64,000 bases of DNA from Heterostelium album PN500 (lineage: Eukaryota > Evosea > Eumycetozoa > Acytosteliales > Acytosteliaceae). Both the position numbers and the translations under genes were made by a program. Shown here piece by piece: positions 1 to 11,117 of the stretch (the stretch's first letter is position 1; the number at the start of each line of letters is the position of its first letter). The notes beneath the pieces were generated by a model. It was not told where the DNA came from. It saw nothing but the letters and a program-made list of their open reading frames with translations, and did not search any database. The stretch is from positions 434,001 to 498,000 of the forward strand of contig NW_008805065.1 of NCBI RefSeq assembly GCF_000004825.1. Reading direction: 5' to 3'.

Positions 1-2225
1 AGTGACGAGCTACTGGATCCATACCGGTTGTCGGTTCGTCGAGGAATACAATCTGTGGATTTCCAGTCATTGCAATGGCAACCGACAATCTACGTCTCTC
101 ACCACCACTGTAGACATTGACAAAACTGTCAGCCAAGTTTTGGATTCCGACTTCATTCAGACGCTCTGTGACTTGGTCTGAGATTTGGCTAGCCTTTACA
201 TTCTTGAATGCAGAGTAGAGTTCAAGATGTTCTCTACCTGTGAGATGGGACCAGAGTAAATCATGTTGTGGACATACACCCATGAATTTTCTAATGGCTA
301 CCATATCGGTACGGATAGATTTACCAAAGATAAGAGCATCTCCTTTGGTTGGACCAAACAAACCGGTCAACATACTGAGAGTAGTTGTCTTTCCAGCACC
401 ATTTGGACCGAGCAAACAAAACAACTTGTTCTTCTCCATTGTTAGATTTAGACCTTTTACAGCGTAGAAATCCTTCTTTGATTTCCAAAACATATTGTTA
501 CGGTAGACTTTTACCAGGTTTTTGATGATGACTGCATGCTCAGTTCCATGGTTCATTTTGTTGACATCTTCTTCTTCGGCGCGGACATCCTCATCTTCGA
601 CTGGCGTTGGTTCATATTCGGAATTGGCTTCCCATTTCATTGAGGAACTATCAGTCCAATAGGATGGTGTCAAGAAGAAATAGAATGGTTTGGGTGTACC
701 GAATTCACCTGGGAATACATTATCAATGTACCATCCAAGCACGATAAAGATGATTCCATCCAAAAGAATCCATCTATAAACCATGAGCAATGGAAAAACT
801 GGAGAGTTATTACTGATTTGAGACCATCTAATACCACCCATGTCACTGGCAATGGCGAGGTCAGTCAATCCCTTGGCAAAAACAACTGGCGACAACAAAG
901 AAAAGATAGCTTGAACTGAATAGGGCTTTCCTTCAATATACAATAAGTTTGGGATGAAAGCTTGGAGCACTGAGAACAGAATGAATAAAAAGAATCCGAG
1001 GAATGTAGCTGTTTGACTCTTACGAAGACAGGCACTCAGGAAAAAGGCAAAGCAAATAATGGAGAAACCAAAGAACAAGAAAAGGAAAAAATAAGTTCCA
1101 AAGTCATTATGTTTAAAGAATGAAAATTGGAAAATAAAACCAGAGGCAATTAAAAGGAAGACATTAAGAATAATGAAAATCAAATAGGTAAAGAACCATG
1201 ACATATAGTAAGAACTTTCCTTAAGACCCATCATTCTCATACCTTCCTTTAATTTGGTTTCCTTTTCAAGCACCATGTCTTGTAGCATCAGAACAAACTG
1301 GAACATCAAAGATGCAAAGAAAAATATACTACCAAGATCAGTAACAACTATTAATAAAATAAATTAGTATAAAATTGATTATTCTTTTTTAAATATTTGA
1401 AAACATACTATTATAAGTTAAAGTCTTTGGATGTGCAAAGATACCACTGTTCCATGTAATTTGAACATCGGATGAGTTGGAAGTGGGATTCTGTAGGTTA
1501 TTTTGATAACGAATGATTTGTCTATCCATGGTTACTTGCATTGGTGTGATAATATTCTCTACTGGTGGTGGACACAAATTTCCAGAGCTACCCCAACTGG
1601 CAATACAACTCGAATTATACTGAATATCGTAGGAGAATATACCGTTTGATGTAGAATTAAATACATATGCGGCCTGTGTAATATTTGGATTGGTTAAAAT
1701 AAAAGCATTGAGGGAGTCTGGACTAGAAAAACCTTTAATATCTGCACTTGTCAAATGAGGATTCTCCATCATCACAGCTGCAATCAGGTTCTCCACAATA
1801 GGATTATCGGGGGCATAAATAAAAGAATAACAATAATAATCACCATTTGGATGTGGTGTACATTTTGGAATTGGTGGAACTATTACTGAATATGATTCAG
1901 GTACTAATTTTATTTAAAAAAAACAAATTAAGAAATTATTAATATTTTTAAATTATATAAAAAAATAACAATAAAATTGTTTTTTTTACCTATTTCTATA
2001 ATGAGCATTTGTATCCAATGCATTGGAAACAGCTAATTGAATCAAGTATAATCCACCTACGAAAAAGAATGGTACAGTCAATTGGATGGTTGTGGTTACT
2101 GTCTTACGGTAAGCAATTCTCCAATTTTTAATTAATAATATTTTAGTTTGTTTGAGAACCGTTTGAAAATAATTTGGTTCTTCATATTCTATCTCTGATG
2201 TAACAGTTTTAGAAATAGTTTCCAT
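1..2225 (-). CDS. ABCA-family ABC transporter, N-terminal part (3' end beyond window)
   Basis: The encoded protein should move lipids or other hydrophobic substrates across a membrane, as ABCA proteins do. The start is ATG at 2225. Exons read about 2225-1990, 1903-1409 and 1347 to beyond the window edge. Exon 1 holds a cytosolic stretch and a first membrane span, exon 2 an extracytosolic loop, and exon 3 several membrane spans after the ABCA-typical LKEGMRMMGLKES motif. The nucleotide-binding domain follows, with Walker A GPNGAGKTT (about 380-405), signature SGGERRR (about 90-110) and Walker B IVFLDEPTTGMDP (about 15-50). I could not find an in-phase joint between exons 1 and 2: the obvious GT-AG pair gives a stop. 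That joint is misread, an unusual intron, or a real lesion. The family call is firm. Confidence 0.88.
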
Positions 2226-2915
2226 TATTATTATTATTTAGAATGGTAAATAACTAATTTATTAATTTCTAAATTGTTATTTATTTATTTTTCAATATCT
2301 ATATATACATATAAAAAATTATTTTATTATTTGTTTAAAATTATTTAAGGCTATGAAATAAATATTTACAAAATAGAACAATTGGGGAAGAAAAAAAGAT
2401 GGGTTAATGAACAACAAAGCAAAGTAGTTTAATAGAATGTGCTTGCTTGTGAACATAAAAAAAAAAGAAATCGAACTTTTTGGTTTATTGTTTAAAAATT
2501 TGCTAAACTTATCATAATGATGAGCTAACCCACACACTTTCTTTTCGGGAGTATCCAAATGGACTAAAGAAAGAAATCAAACAAATTGTTAAAAAGTTCG
2601 ATTTCTTTTTTAAAAGTAAATCACCACAAAATTTTAAACCCCTCCTCATAGTAGTGCATCAAATTTTCAACTTCGATTTCTTTTATGTTTTTTAACACAC
2701 ACATAGCAAGGGGATTTTAGAATTTTTTTGCCCGATAATTTATAATGCCGATGACCATAACCAATTACACTCATTAATCACATCACCAAACATCATCATT
2801 TAAATTAGGTTATATTTGTTGAACATTTTGATTACTTTTGTTTTTTACAAATATCAATCAAATTATTATTTAAATAATTTGATATTTATATTATTTATTA
2901 TTTATCTATTTTTAT
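2226..2915. other. AT-rich spacer with a 21-bp perfect inverted repeat
   Basis: This lies between the start of the ABCA gene and the 3' end of the HAM1-like gene. I see no convincing gene. The open frame near 2319-2558 on the minus strand is short and A/T driven. A perfect 21-bp inverted repeat (2461-2481 and 2591-2611) spans 151 bases. A further, imperfect copy of the right arm lies near 2669-2685. Confidence 0.6.
2461..2611. repeat. Foldback: 21-bp perfect inverted repeat, 109-nt loop
   Basis: The left arm 2461-2481 and right arm 2591-2611 are exact reverse complements and include the non-A/T core GAAATCGAAC / GTTCGATTTC. The arms are too long and too mixed to be only A/T chance. It could be a small foldback (MITE-like) element or a hairpin RNA gene. 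I see no clear target-site duplication. Confidence 0.55.
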
Positions 2916-5900
2916 TTACAGGAAAGGATCAGTTGATACTCTGGTGTGAGTTGGACATCCTCGTGTGTAAATGCCTGGTGATACATCCTCTTCCAATGGT
3001 ATTCCGAATTGATGATACTTCATGATGGTAAGATGTTCTTTTAGTTTGGGGTTAATCTGTAGTTCCTCTTTGAAGGTGACCGGTATCGACTCGACTCGAC
3101 CGCCAAGACTCGATCGACGTTTGTGAATAGAGGTATTGAGACTCTTTCGAGCGAGCTTCTTGAGATCTTCGAGGTTGTCGCAGTAGTTGGGATGTGAGGT
3201 GACCGAGGTGACCGAGGCAGTGTCGTTCTGCAATGTCGTATCGTTCGATGGGATGACATCGCTCTGTGTGTCTTTGTTGAGGAAATCCTTGATCTGGTAG
3301 AGATCAGCTTGGGAGGACGATGCTGAACCACCTGTAGAATGACTGCTTCGTCTGCCCTTTGATCGATTCGGTAATTCCATGTCGATTCTCTCCATAATCT
3401 TCTCACGTTGTACTCGTTTCTCGACTTTTCTAATTTGATCTAACGTCACCTTTTTACTCTCGTCCGATGTAAACAACACACTCGATATCGACTGTTCTAG
3501 ATCCGATATCTTTTCATACATTTTCTTGATGATCGCTTCCTCTAAACCAGATTTAATCTTCTTTTGAAACAATTTAAATATTTTCTCATAGATTCTATTA
3601 TGTTTACTATTTAATATTTGAATATCTAATTATAAATAGATTAATTAGTAGTCAAATTACTTTTAATATTAATTGTATTGTTAAAGTATAAACACATACG
3701 TATATCATTGATTGTACATTTAACTTTAGATATTGTGAATAATCTCTTTTGTGCAAACAAAGCTTGTGAAACTTCTAATTTAACTTTTATCTAATTATTA
3801 TTAAGTTAACAAGTTAATAAGATAATAATAATGAATATCATATTGATATTTAACTACATACATCGATACCTCTTTCACCTGTAAATACATTTGCTAAACC
3901 TGTATCTTTTATTCTAGGAATACCATATTTCTTGAAATACCATTTCATATTATCGATTCTAAATTTAATATTTGTTCTATAGATATATAAATAGTAGAAG
4001 AGTAAGTAATTAAAGAACTTAATTTATCTAGATTTGATAATATAATAATAACTTACAATTCAATCATTAGTAGAGATGAAACCTTTCCAGATAAAGTAAG
4101 AGGAGTTGCTTGAACACAAGCCAATATTCCGACATTGAAGCAATTGGGATCGAAAAATGTAAGTTTAATATTGATATCTTCCAATTTAAAATCTATTTTC
4201 TTTTCTCTATTAACTAAATTACAGAATAATTTTGATATTAGAACAAAAACAAACATATGTAACTATAGTTAATATTTACCATCATCCATATTTGTTATAA
4301 CAGGCAGTGGTATCGATCTTATCTTGTTGATTGCCATTGGAATTAACATGTGTTTGATTTCATTAAACATTTCATAGTCGAGTCGATACTTCATTTTATC
4401 ACCACTGGCAGAGACCGGTCTCAACATCGATTTGAAGAGTAGCTTGAGATCGTCGATAAACTTTGAGTTGAGATGGTCTTTCTTGAACGACGTTATCACC
4501 AGCGATGTCTGCACACGAAACTCAATCATCGATGGCAGCGCACAGATCTCGATGAAGATCTTCTCCAGCTTGTCAATGATGTTACGCGCACGAAGCTCCA
4601 ACTCCTCGTTCATGTAGAGTTCGTCCATCGAGTAGATATTGCTCACCAAGTCAGTGAACTCCTTTATAGTCTCCTGATAAGACTTGTTAGTCTTTACGTA
4701 GTTGACCACCTCACGAACGTTTCTCGCCATGATCTTGATGTTTATCTGCTCACCGATGATACTCTGAATCGCCAAGAGAATATCGTTGGTTATCGGAGCG
4801 TCCTTCATGATGTCACGTAGTCGTTCAATAGGGAAGATCTTCTTTTGCTCCTCCTTGGCAATGGAGATCTGTTTCTTGAGATTCTCGATGTTCTTGATGA
4901 GCACAATGAACTCCTCGTTGTGCAACACAAAGTTGATGAGATTCTTGAGTGACGTCACTATCTTCATACGCTGCTTCTCCTCGATCTGGAACATCTCGTA
5001 GGTTTGCGATTCATTGGTGATCGCCTTGGTGATACTATTGATAACGCCCACCATCTTTTTGAACTCGACAAAGAACGTCAGTGTTTCGTCGGTATTCCTC
5101 AGTTCGCCCAGCAGTCGGAAGAGCGATCGCATCGATTCAATAAAGTATCCACTCTTAACGGTGATCTCGCCAATGAACTTGATGTCTTCGGCAATCATTA
5201 GGAAACTACCGCTATTGATCATAACCTTGCAGGTATTCATGAATTTCAACAGGAAATTCCTCAGCGATCGGTTGTTTCTATTCATAATCTCATCCTTCTC
5301 TCTTAGCACCTGCTTGAACAAGTCGAGAAAGATCTGTGATTTCTCTGATAGAACTGGAACGTGCGTTTTAAATATATTATGTTGATCCAACGACAAAAAG
5401 TTATGTTTTATCTTTTTCTGTTTAATAACTGTTGTCGTAGTTGAAGGTGATACTATTGTCGTTGTCGATGTTGATGGTTCTGAAATTAAACTAATAGTTG
5501 TATTATTTGTTGTAACTGTTGTTAGTTTATTACTACTATTACTTCTACTACTACTATTACTATTGTTATTGCTAATATTACTACTACTATTACTACTACT
5601 ACTTCTAGTTTTGTTGGTATCTTGACTTGAACTTCTTGATAGGATGATTGGCTGTACAATTGGTGTTGGTGGTTGTTCAACTACTACTGCTGCTGATTTC
5701 TGTACTATGACCGGCTCTACAACTTGTGGTGAGATGATTTTGATTCCTCTGTGTGAGCCGACTGAGTGTAGGTCCGGTTGAATCGAAGCATTCTTCAAGT
5801 GGTCGTAGGATACTGCGCTGTCGAGTAGTGATCTCGTCATGAATTCTCTCGATTGATTCAATACCGGACATGGTGGAGTATCCGTAAACATTCGGTACTC

Positions 5901-6170
5901 TTCGTCGAGACCCTCTAGCTTCTGAAGATTAGGACATTGGATATCGTTGTTTCCCAGTTGATTCGGATTCAGCTTTTCACAATTCAAAAGATTCTCTCTT
6001 CGCTCTCTACCTAAATCTCCATCATCGTCATCATTTCCATAATAATCATCATCTGGAATCTTCACATTTCCAGTAGTAAGTCTTCCACTCTGTGATAATT
6101 CCGTTGTAATATCACCTATGCTGACTCTTCTCTTATGATTCAACACCACTTTTTTCCTTAAATCTGCCAT
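2916..6170 (-). CDS. HAM1/BPI-like lipid-binding-type protein, six exons
   Basis: Exons read 6170-4280, 4213-4057, 3976-3862, 3790-3700 and 3625-2916, all with GT-AG ends and consistent phase (five coding exons by this reading; the first is very long). The N-terminal ~240 residues are acidic and Ser/Asn/Thr-rich low complexity. A long helical region follows, ending in an IPLPVITNMDD stretch. Next come short exons encoding FDPNCFNVGILACVQATP, FRIDNMKWYFKKYGIPRIKD, and a NSKHNRIYEKIFKLF stretch. The IPxP motif, then 'DNMKWYFKK..IPRIKDTGLA', then 'SKHxxxYEKIFKL' match fungal HAM1-type proteins, which resemble BPI/LBP tubular lipid-binding domains. The C-terminus is a charged helical tail. The family is recognised from motifs only; the substrate is unknown. 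Confidence 0.68.
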
Positions 6171-7085
6171 TTTTCATAAACCGCCAAAATTTCATAAAAC
6201 TACCAATATTTTTATTTCATTAACTTTATCTGTATAATTATTACTTCTATTGTTATTTATAACTATCTATTTCTAATAATTGTGATATTAAATTTCTTTG
6301 ATTTATTTGTTTCTATACTAAAATTTATTAATCTATTTTGATATTGTTTTGTTTTTGTTTTTAAATCCTCATAGTTTATTTCTTGATTCTATTGCTATTG
6401 TTGTTGCTGTTGCTGTTGCTTTTGCATGTTCATGTATGTAATTACAAAACACACAACACTATTAATTAATTTTTAATTTTTATAATTATTTTTTTTCTTA
6501 TAAATATTAAAATTTTAAATTAAATAAATAAATTGAGATTAAATAGATAGATATTAACAATTTGATATTGAATGTGAACTAATAAAGTAATATAATTATA
6601 TATATTTCATATAGGATCAAAATTACTTTTTACTTAATATATTGTTGTTATTGTGGTTAATGTTGTTGTTTTTATCTATTTTTCAAAAAAATAATTGAAA
6701 AAAATAATATATTAATGTCAATATTACAACCAACAAGTAAATAAAGTCACATTGAAAATTACAACTGTAATATGTTGTCCAATATACATCCCCCCACCTC
6801 ACTTCCACATTAACACAATTGCCAATTCACACAACACACATAAAAAATCCAAACGAATAAATAATTTTTTTTTTATCCAACAAGGTATAATTTTTGGTTT
6901 TAATTTAAAATTTCTGGAGGTTATATCTTTTGACGCCATGTTATGCTTCAAATCTTTAAAAAAAGAAAGTTCTAAAAATCTATTATCACCATCATCATCA
7001 TGATAATGATAATTTATTAATTAAAAAATATTATTATTATTTTGTTGTTTTATTTTATTTTATTTTTTAATTTATTTTATTTTTT
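6171..7085. other. Spacer, no gene seen
   Basis: This very AT-rich spacer separates the 5' end of the HAM1-like gene from the 3' end of the HTTM gene. A weak plus-strand open frame at 6752-7003 has no domain or composition of a protein and is not called. Confidence 0.6.
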
Positions 7086-7088
7086 TGT

Positions 7089-9566
7089 TTAAAAACATTG
7101 ATGTGACCAAAGTTCAAGTGTGTGTGGTTTTGGATCTTCTGGAATGACACCGTCCTTGGGGAATGGTGGTGTCATCTCTAGCATGTAGAGCATCTTGAAG
7201 GTTTGAAGTTGTTCACCCTCACCTTTGTGACGACCGTACCAATTCCACTCTCTACACAGGTATCTACCGTAGAAGAGTCTACGATCTTTGTGGTGTGAAC
7301 CCTCGAGATTCATGAGGAACTTTCTCCAACGCTGTGTTGGGAACATATCAGAGGTTACGGCTGGCTTCTCATAGTCGACTTCTATGCCACCCCTAAATAT
7401 ATCGACCACCTTGCCGTTCGCCAGAGTTCCGGGGAACACCAACCAACCGTCGTCCTTCGATGGATACGGACTGAACATCGACCAATATTGGTCAATCTTG
7501 AAAATTGGACCGATCCAACGAATCGAATCTGGCACTGCATAGGTCATCGAAGATCCTGCCATATTCCAATTGATTACGAAAACAAGTAATAAGAATAATG
7601 CAATCTCCTTTACATAACTGAATAATAATAATAAGAAATATTATATATTAGAAATTTTAATTTGATATATATAAATATCAATTATATGTACTTACCCTCT
7701 TTGAACTACAACAGGTTTGGTTGGATACATGTTGGCAAAGAAGTTCCAACTGGATCCATTTATAAAGAGTGGTCTGTTGACTACCCAATTGTAGAATTTC
7801 TTAAAGAGCGAGGTTGCAAAGAGATAGCTGAGTAGCTTGAGGATCGGTGAGAGTCTTACCAATTCTACGAATGCGTTGTATCCATATTTACGTTCTAGAG
7901 TGGTAGCGTTTTCGATTGCTATCCAGCTGTCCGATGACTTCATTTCACTGTAAATCGAATCTTGGTATTGAAGACTAATCGATTCGTCTTCGCGTTGTGC
8001 AGGCAGCAATGGTGTGGTATGAATCAAAAACATTGACTTGTAAATCGATAACACCTTAAACAATGATTCATTATTTGCCGAGAAATAGATAATTGCAGAT
8101 GTTCTATCTGGACTATAAAGATAATTCAAGAAATTATCCCAGAACCATGATGGTAAAAACATAAAAGCAGCAACACCTATTTTTTGTTTTTGATAAAAGA
8201 TAGTTAGACTATATTGTTTGTTTTTATAACAAACAAAACATAATTAATGAAAGAAAATTCAAACCCAAAATATAATAATAACTTGGGAAAACATATTATA
8301 TAAATTACTCTCTCATAATCATATATTATATGGTTTGAATTTTCTCATTATGAAGATATGTTTTTAGAAAAAAAAAAGAATGAATTAATAATAATAATTA
8401 CCTGGAATATACATAAAGAAACCTAATTGTAAACATGATCCAAAACCAATGTGTAGACACCAAAACATGAGTACACCAAGGGTACGAAGTGGTCCATGTA
8501 CTTTCTTGAATGGAACAAAGAAGAGAAGGTACCCGAACCATTCGAACCAGATGGTGAACCAAGTTAGGAATTGGCCGAGTGTGATGAATTGACGGAGGTA
8601 CACTCCGAGTGGTGTTACAAACTGATCGAGATTCAGTGCATACCAGACGGCAGAGTACTCAGAGTTCCACTCGGCGCCAGTCTTTAACACAGCAGTAAAG
8701 AGATACATAATACAGAATTGCATCATAATTGCAATGGTGCCAAACGAAAGATAGTACTTTCCGGCAGAGTCGGTCGAAGGGAAAGTAGAGTTGCTCTGTG
8801 TAACCGGTGAATAACTGATATTTCTAGCATTGTTTATATTGGTTCGTTTATTGATTTGCTCTACATTCAGCGATGCATCGACTGAGCATTTCGACTCCAA
8901 AGGTAGAAACAACATCCACCAAAGAATTAATCTAAAAAAGTCGTCACCTAAAAGAAGAAGAAGATTGTCAGAATTCTGAGGAAACAATAAGAATAGAATG
9001 TTTGTTATTATCATCATTTCCATACCTCCATTTAATACCATTGGATTTCTAACATGTAAGGAAGTCATTAAAACCCAAGCGATAAAAGTGGACAAACGAG
9101 TTCGATATCCGATCGCCATTGAAAAGGCGGCGATGAAATTGATTGTGAAAAGTAGACCGGCCCAGTACTTTGAGGCGTTGACGTAGTAGAACGACCAGAG
9201 ATAGGGACTGTTGTCTATGACGGTGTTAGCGGGCACCGCACCCAAATCTGTGTAGTGGTCGTGCAGGTAGAGACCACGCACGTATAGATCCAACATAATC
9301 AGAATACCCATTCCAACACGCAGCAAAGCCAGACTTCTAAGATCGATTCCCAGTACTTGTACAAATGTATCGAGTGCCGTCGATCCCGCTGCACCCGATG
9401 CCATCGCTTTCTGTTGAGATTTCATACCATCGCTACTAATGAGCAGGTCATCCTCGACATCCAGTGCACTGACATGAACCTCCTCGAATTTCGGTGATTG
9501 ATACAGCGGTGATTGATAAGATGGTAGATCTTCTTTCGAAGGTTTACGTTTGAAATATGCTGCCAT
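7089..9566 (-). CDS. HTTM-domain membrane protein (vitamin K-dependent gamma-carboxylase-like)
   Basis: Exons read 9566-8402, 8176-7696 and 7617-7089; both joints keep frame (IPG|VAAFMFLPSWFWD and VVVQRG|YVKEIA). A cytosolic, Pro/Ser-rich N-terminus of ~70 residues precedes a run of membrane spans that begins at LRSLALLRVGMGILIMLDLY. The pattern of spans and the motif MAIGYRTRLSTFIAWVLMTS resemble the HTTM domain shared with gamma-carboxylases. Further spans lie in exons 2 and 3, and a soluble C-terminal part includes YWSMFSPYPSKDDGWLVFPG. The protein is about 720 residues. It is probably an ER or endomembrane protein; whether it carboxylates glutamates is unknown. Intron 1 is long (225 bases) and carries an inverted repeat. 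Confidence 0.8.
8253..8344. repeat. Intronic inverted repeat in the HTTM gene
   Basis: Arms 8253-8265 and 8332-8344 are exact 13-base reverse complements (GAAAATTCAAACC / GGTTTGAATTTTC). With a 2-base bulge, pairing extends a further 6 bases outward. It fills most of intron 1, which is longer than the other introns seen here. It could be a splicing-related fold or an intron-hosted small RNA. Confidence 0.5.
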
Positions 9567-9568
9567 AC

Positions 9569-9608
<40 letters not shown>

Positions 9609-10519
9609 ATTATTATTTATGATATGATTAATGCAAACAAACTAACTATTTTATATAAATAAAAAAACAATATAATATTTTTGTTTATTCCTAAATAAGT
9701 TAACTAATTCATGAGTAGTGATGTTGTATAATAATATAATTGTAATGTAACAATTGATTTTGTTTGTTGTGCTGTTTTGTAATATTACAAAAATAATAAT
9801 CTATATCTATATCTATTTAACCAATGAAACTAAACTAAAATAACTTTTTTGGTTATATTTGTAAAAATAAAAAAAATAAAAAAAAACAGAACTATTGTCA
9901 AAATACAATTCTATAGAATACTGAATGATATATAATAATTCTAAGAGTTAAGGTGTCGTAAGTCAAAATAAAAAAACTACTAAGATTGCAATAATTGAAA
10001 AAGAGTCAGATTTTTCTTTTTTTTTAATATTAAAAACCAACAAAACACCAAAATTATCTTTTCAACGTTCGTGTTTTTTTGTTTTAAAATTTCTTTTGTG
10101 GTTTGTGAAAAATCAAACTTGTTTTAAAAAGTGTAGTGTTGGTGTGTGTGTTTTGTGTTTTATGTTTTGTTGGGGGAAGCTGCTGTATCACTATGAGAGA
10201 TATATATAAAGAGAGAGACTTCTTAAATATTTTATTCAATTTTAAAATTACAAAAATATAATATAAATATTAAAAAATAATAAAAATGAATTGATTGATA
10301 ATTTATATATAGTACAACAAACTATTTTTAATGTAGCTAAACTTTTATTAATAAGATAAGTAATAGTAGGAGGAAGTAAAGTAAAGAATAAAGAATTCTC
10401 TTTGTGAATTTCGCAATTGACTCTTTAAAGAAAATAAAAATAATAAATTAAAATAAAATTATATTACAAATAATAATTAAGTGGACAATGATAATAATAT
10501 TAAAAGTAAAGGTGCAGAG

Positions 10520-10602
10520 GTCAGAGTTTCTCGAAAGATATTTATATTTTCGCAATCCACAACACAGCAACAATGCACAACAAGGTGTTGTGTCGTTCTG
10601 AC
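10520..10602. ncRNA. Candidate structured RNA (three-way-junction pattern), strand unknown
   Basis: Nested exact pairings are visible: closing stem GTCAGA (10520-10525) with TCTGAC (10597-10602); inner hairpin CGAAA (10532-10536) with TTTCG (10548-10552); second inner hairpin CACAACAC (10558-10565) with GTGTTGTG (10585-10592). An alternative tight hairpin uses CACAAC (10576-10581) with the same GTTGTG. The stretch is clearly less AT-rich than its surroundings. No known RNA family was recognised. Confidence 0.35.
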
Positions 10603-10660
10603 TACTACTAATAAAAGAGAAATCAACCAAAACTAGTAAAAACAAAATAAAAAAAAATAA

Positions 10661-10770
10661 CGTCCTTCGATGTCTTTGGATTGGTTCTTGGTTGTTCAGA
10701 CCTTAAAGCAAAGACGGGTCAAAAGGAAATTTAGGGGTAAAGCTCATAATAATAATGGAGCCTGGTTTGA
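10661..10770. other. Second GC-richer island, possible ncRNA
   Basis: A stem GTCTTTG (10672-10678) with CAAAGAC (10709-10715) is exact. On the minus strand the island is followed by a long T run just left of 10661, as a pol III terminator would be. No box sequences of snRNA or snoRNA classes were recognised. Confidence 0.3.
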
Positions 10771-11117
10771 TTTTTCATTCAATATCTAAAAACGGATGAT
10801 TTGTGATTCGTAGTCAACTTCAGTGTATGTTTCGTTGTTGTTTTTTAAAAAAACAATAATAAAGTATGTGGGGGTATGTGGTGTTTGTGGTTTGTGGGTA
10901 AAACAAAAGAAAACATCTTTTTGTCGTGTGTTTGAAATGATTTTATTAAAAAACAAGATAATTATCGATATTCTATTCTCATTGTCATTTTGATAGAAAA
11001 GAATGCATAATGTTAATAAAAATGCAATGCGCAATATTTATACAAAAATAGAATCTATTGTATTTTGTTTTTTTATAATTTATTTAAAGATTTTTAATTT
11101 GTAAGTCAGTCAGTCAC

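Larger units (their letters stand above)
9567..11117. other. 1.5-kb spacer upstream of the HTTM gene, with structured islands
   Basis: The first ~50 bases upstream of the HTTM start are an (ATT)n run (9568-9613). Most of the rest is A/T-rich. Two less AT-rich islands stand out at about 10511-10620 and 10660-10770; both contain complementary arms and neither has a convincing reading frame. Minus-strand open frames at 10448-10645 and 10786-11034 look like chance. Confidence 0.55.

Noticed and set aside
2319-2558. Possible small minus-strand gene
   Set aside because: Phe/Asn-rich chance frame crossing one arm of the inverted repeat.
6752-7003. Possible small plus-strand gene
   Set aside because: No domain, signal peptide or codon pattern; A/T-driven frame in a spacer.
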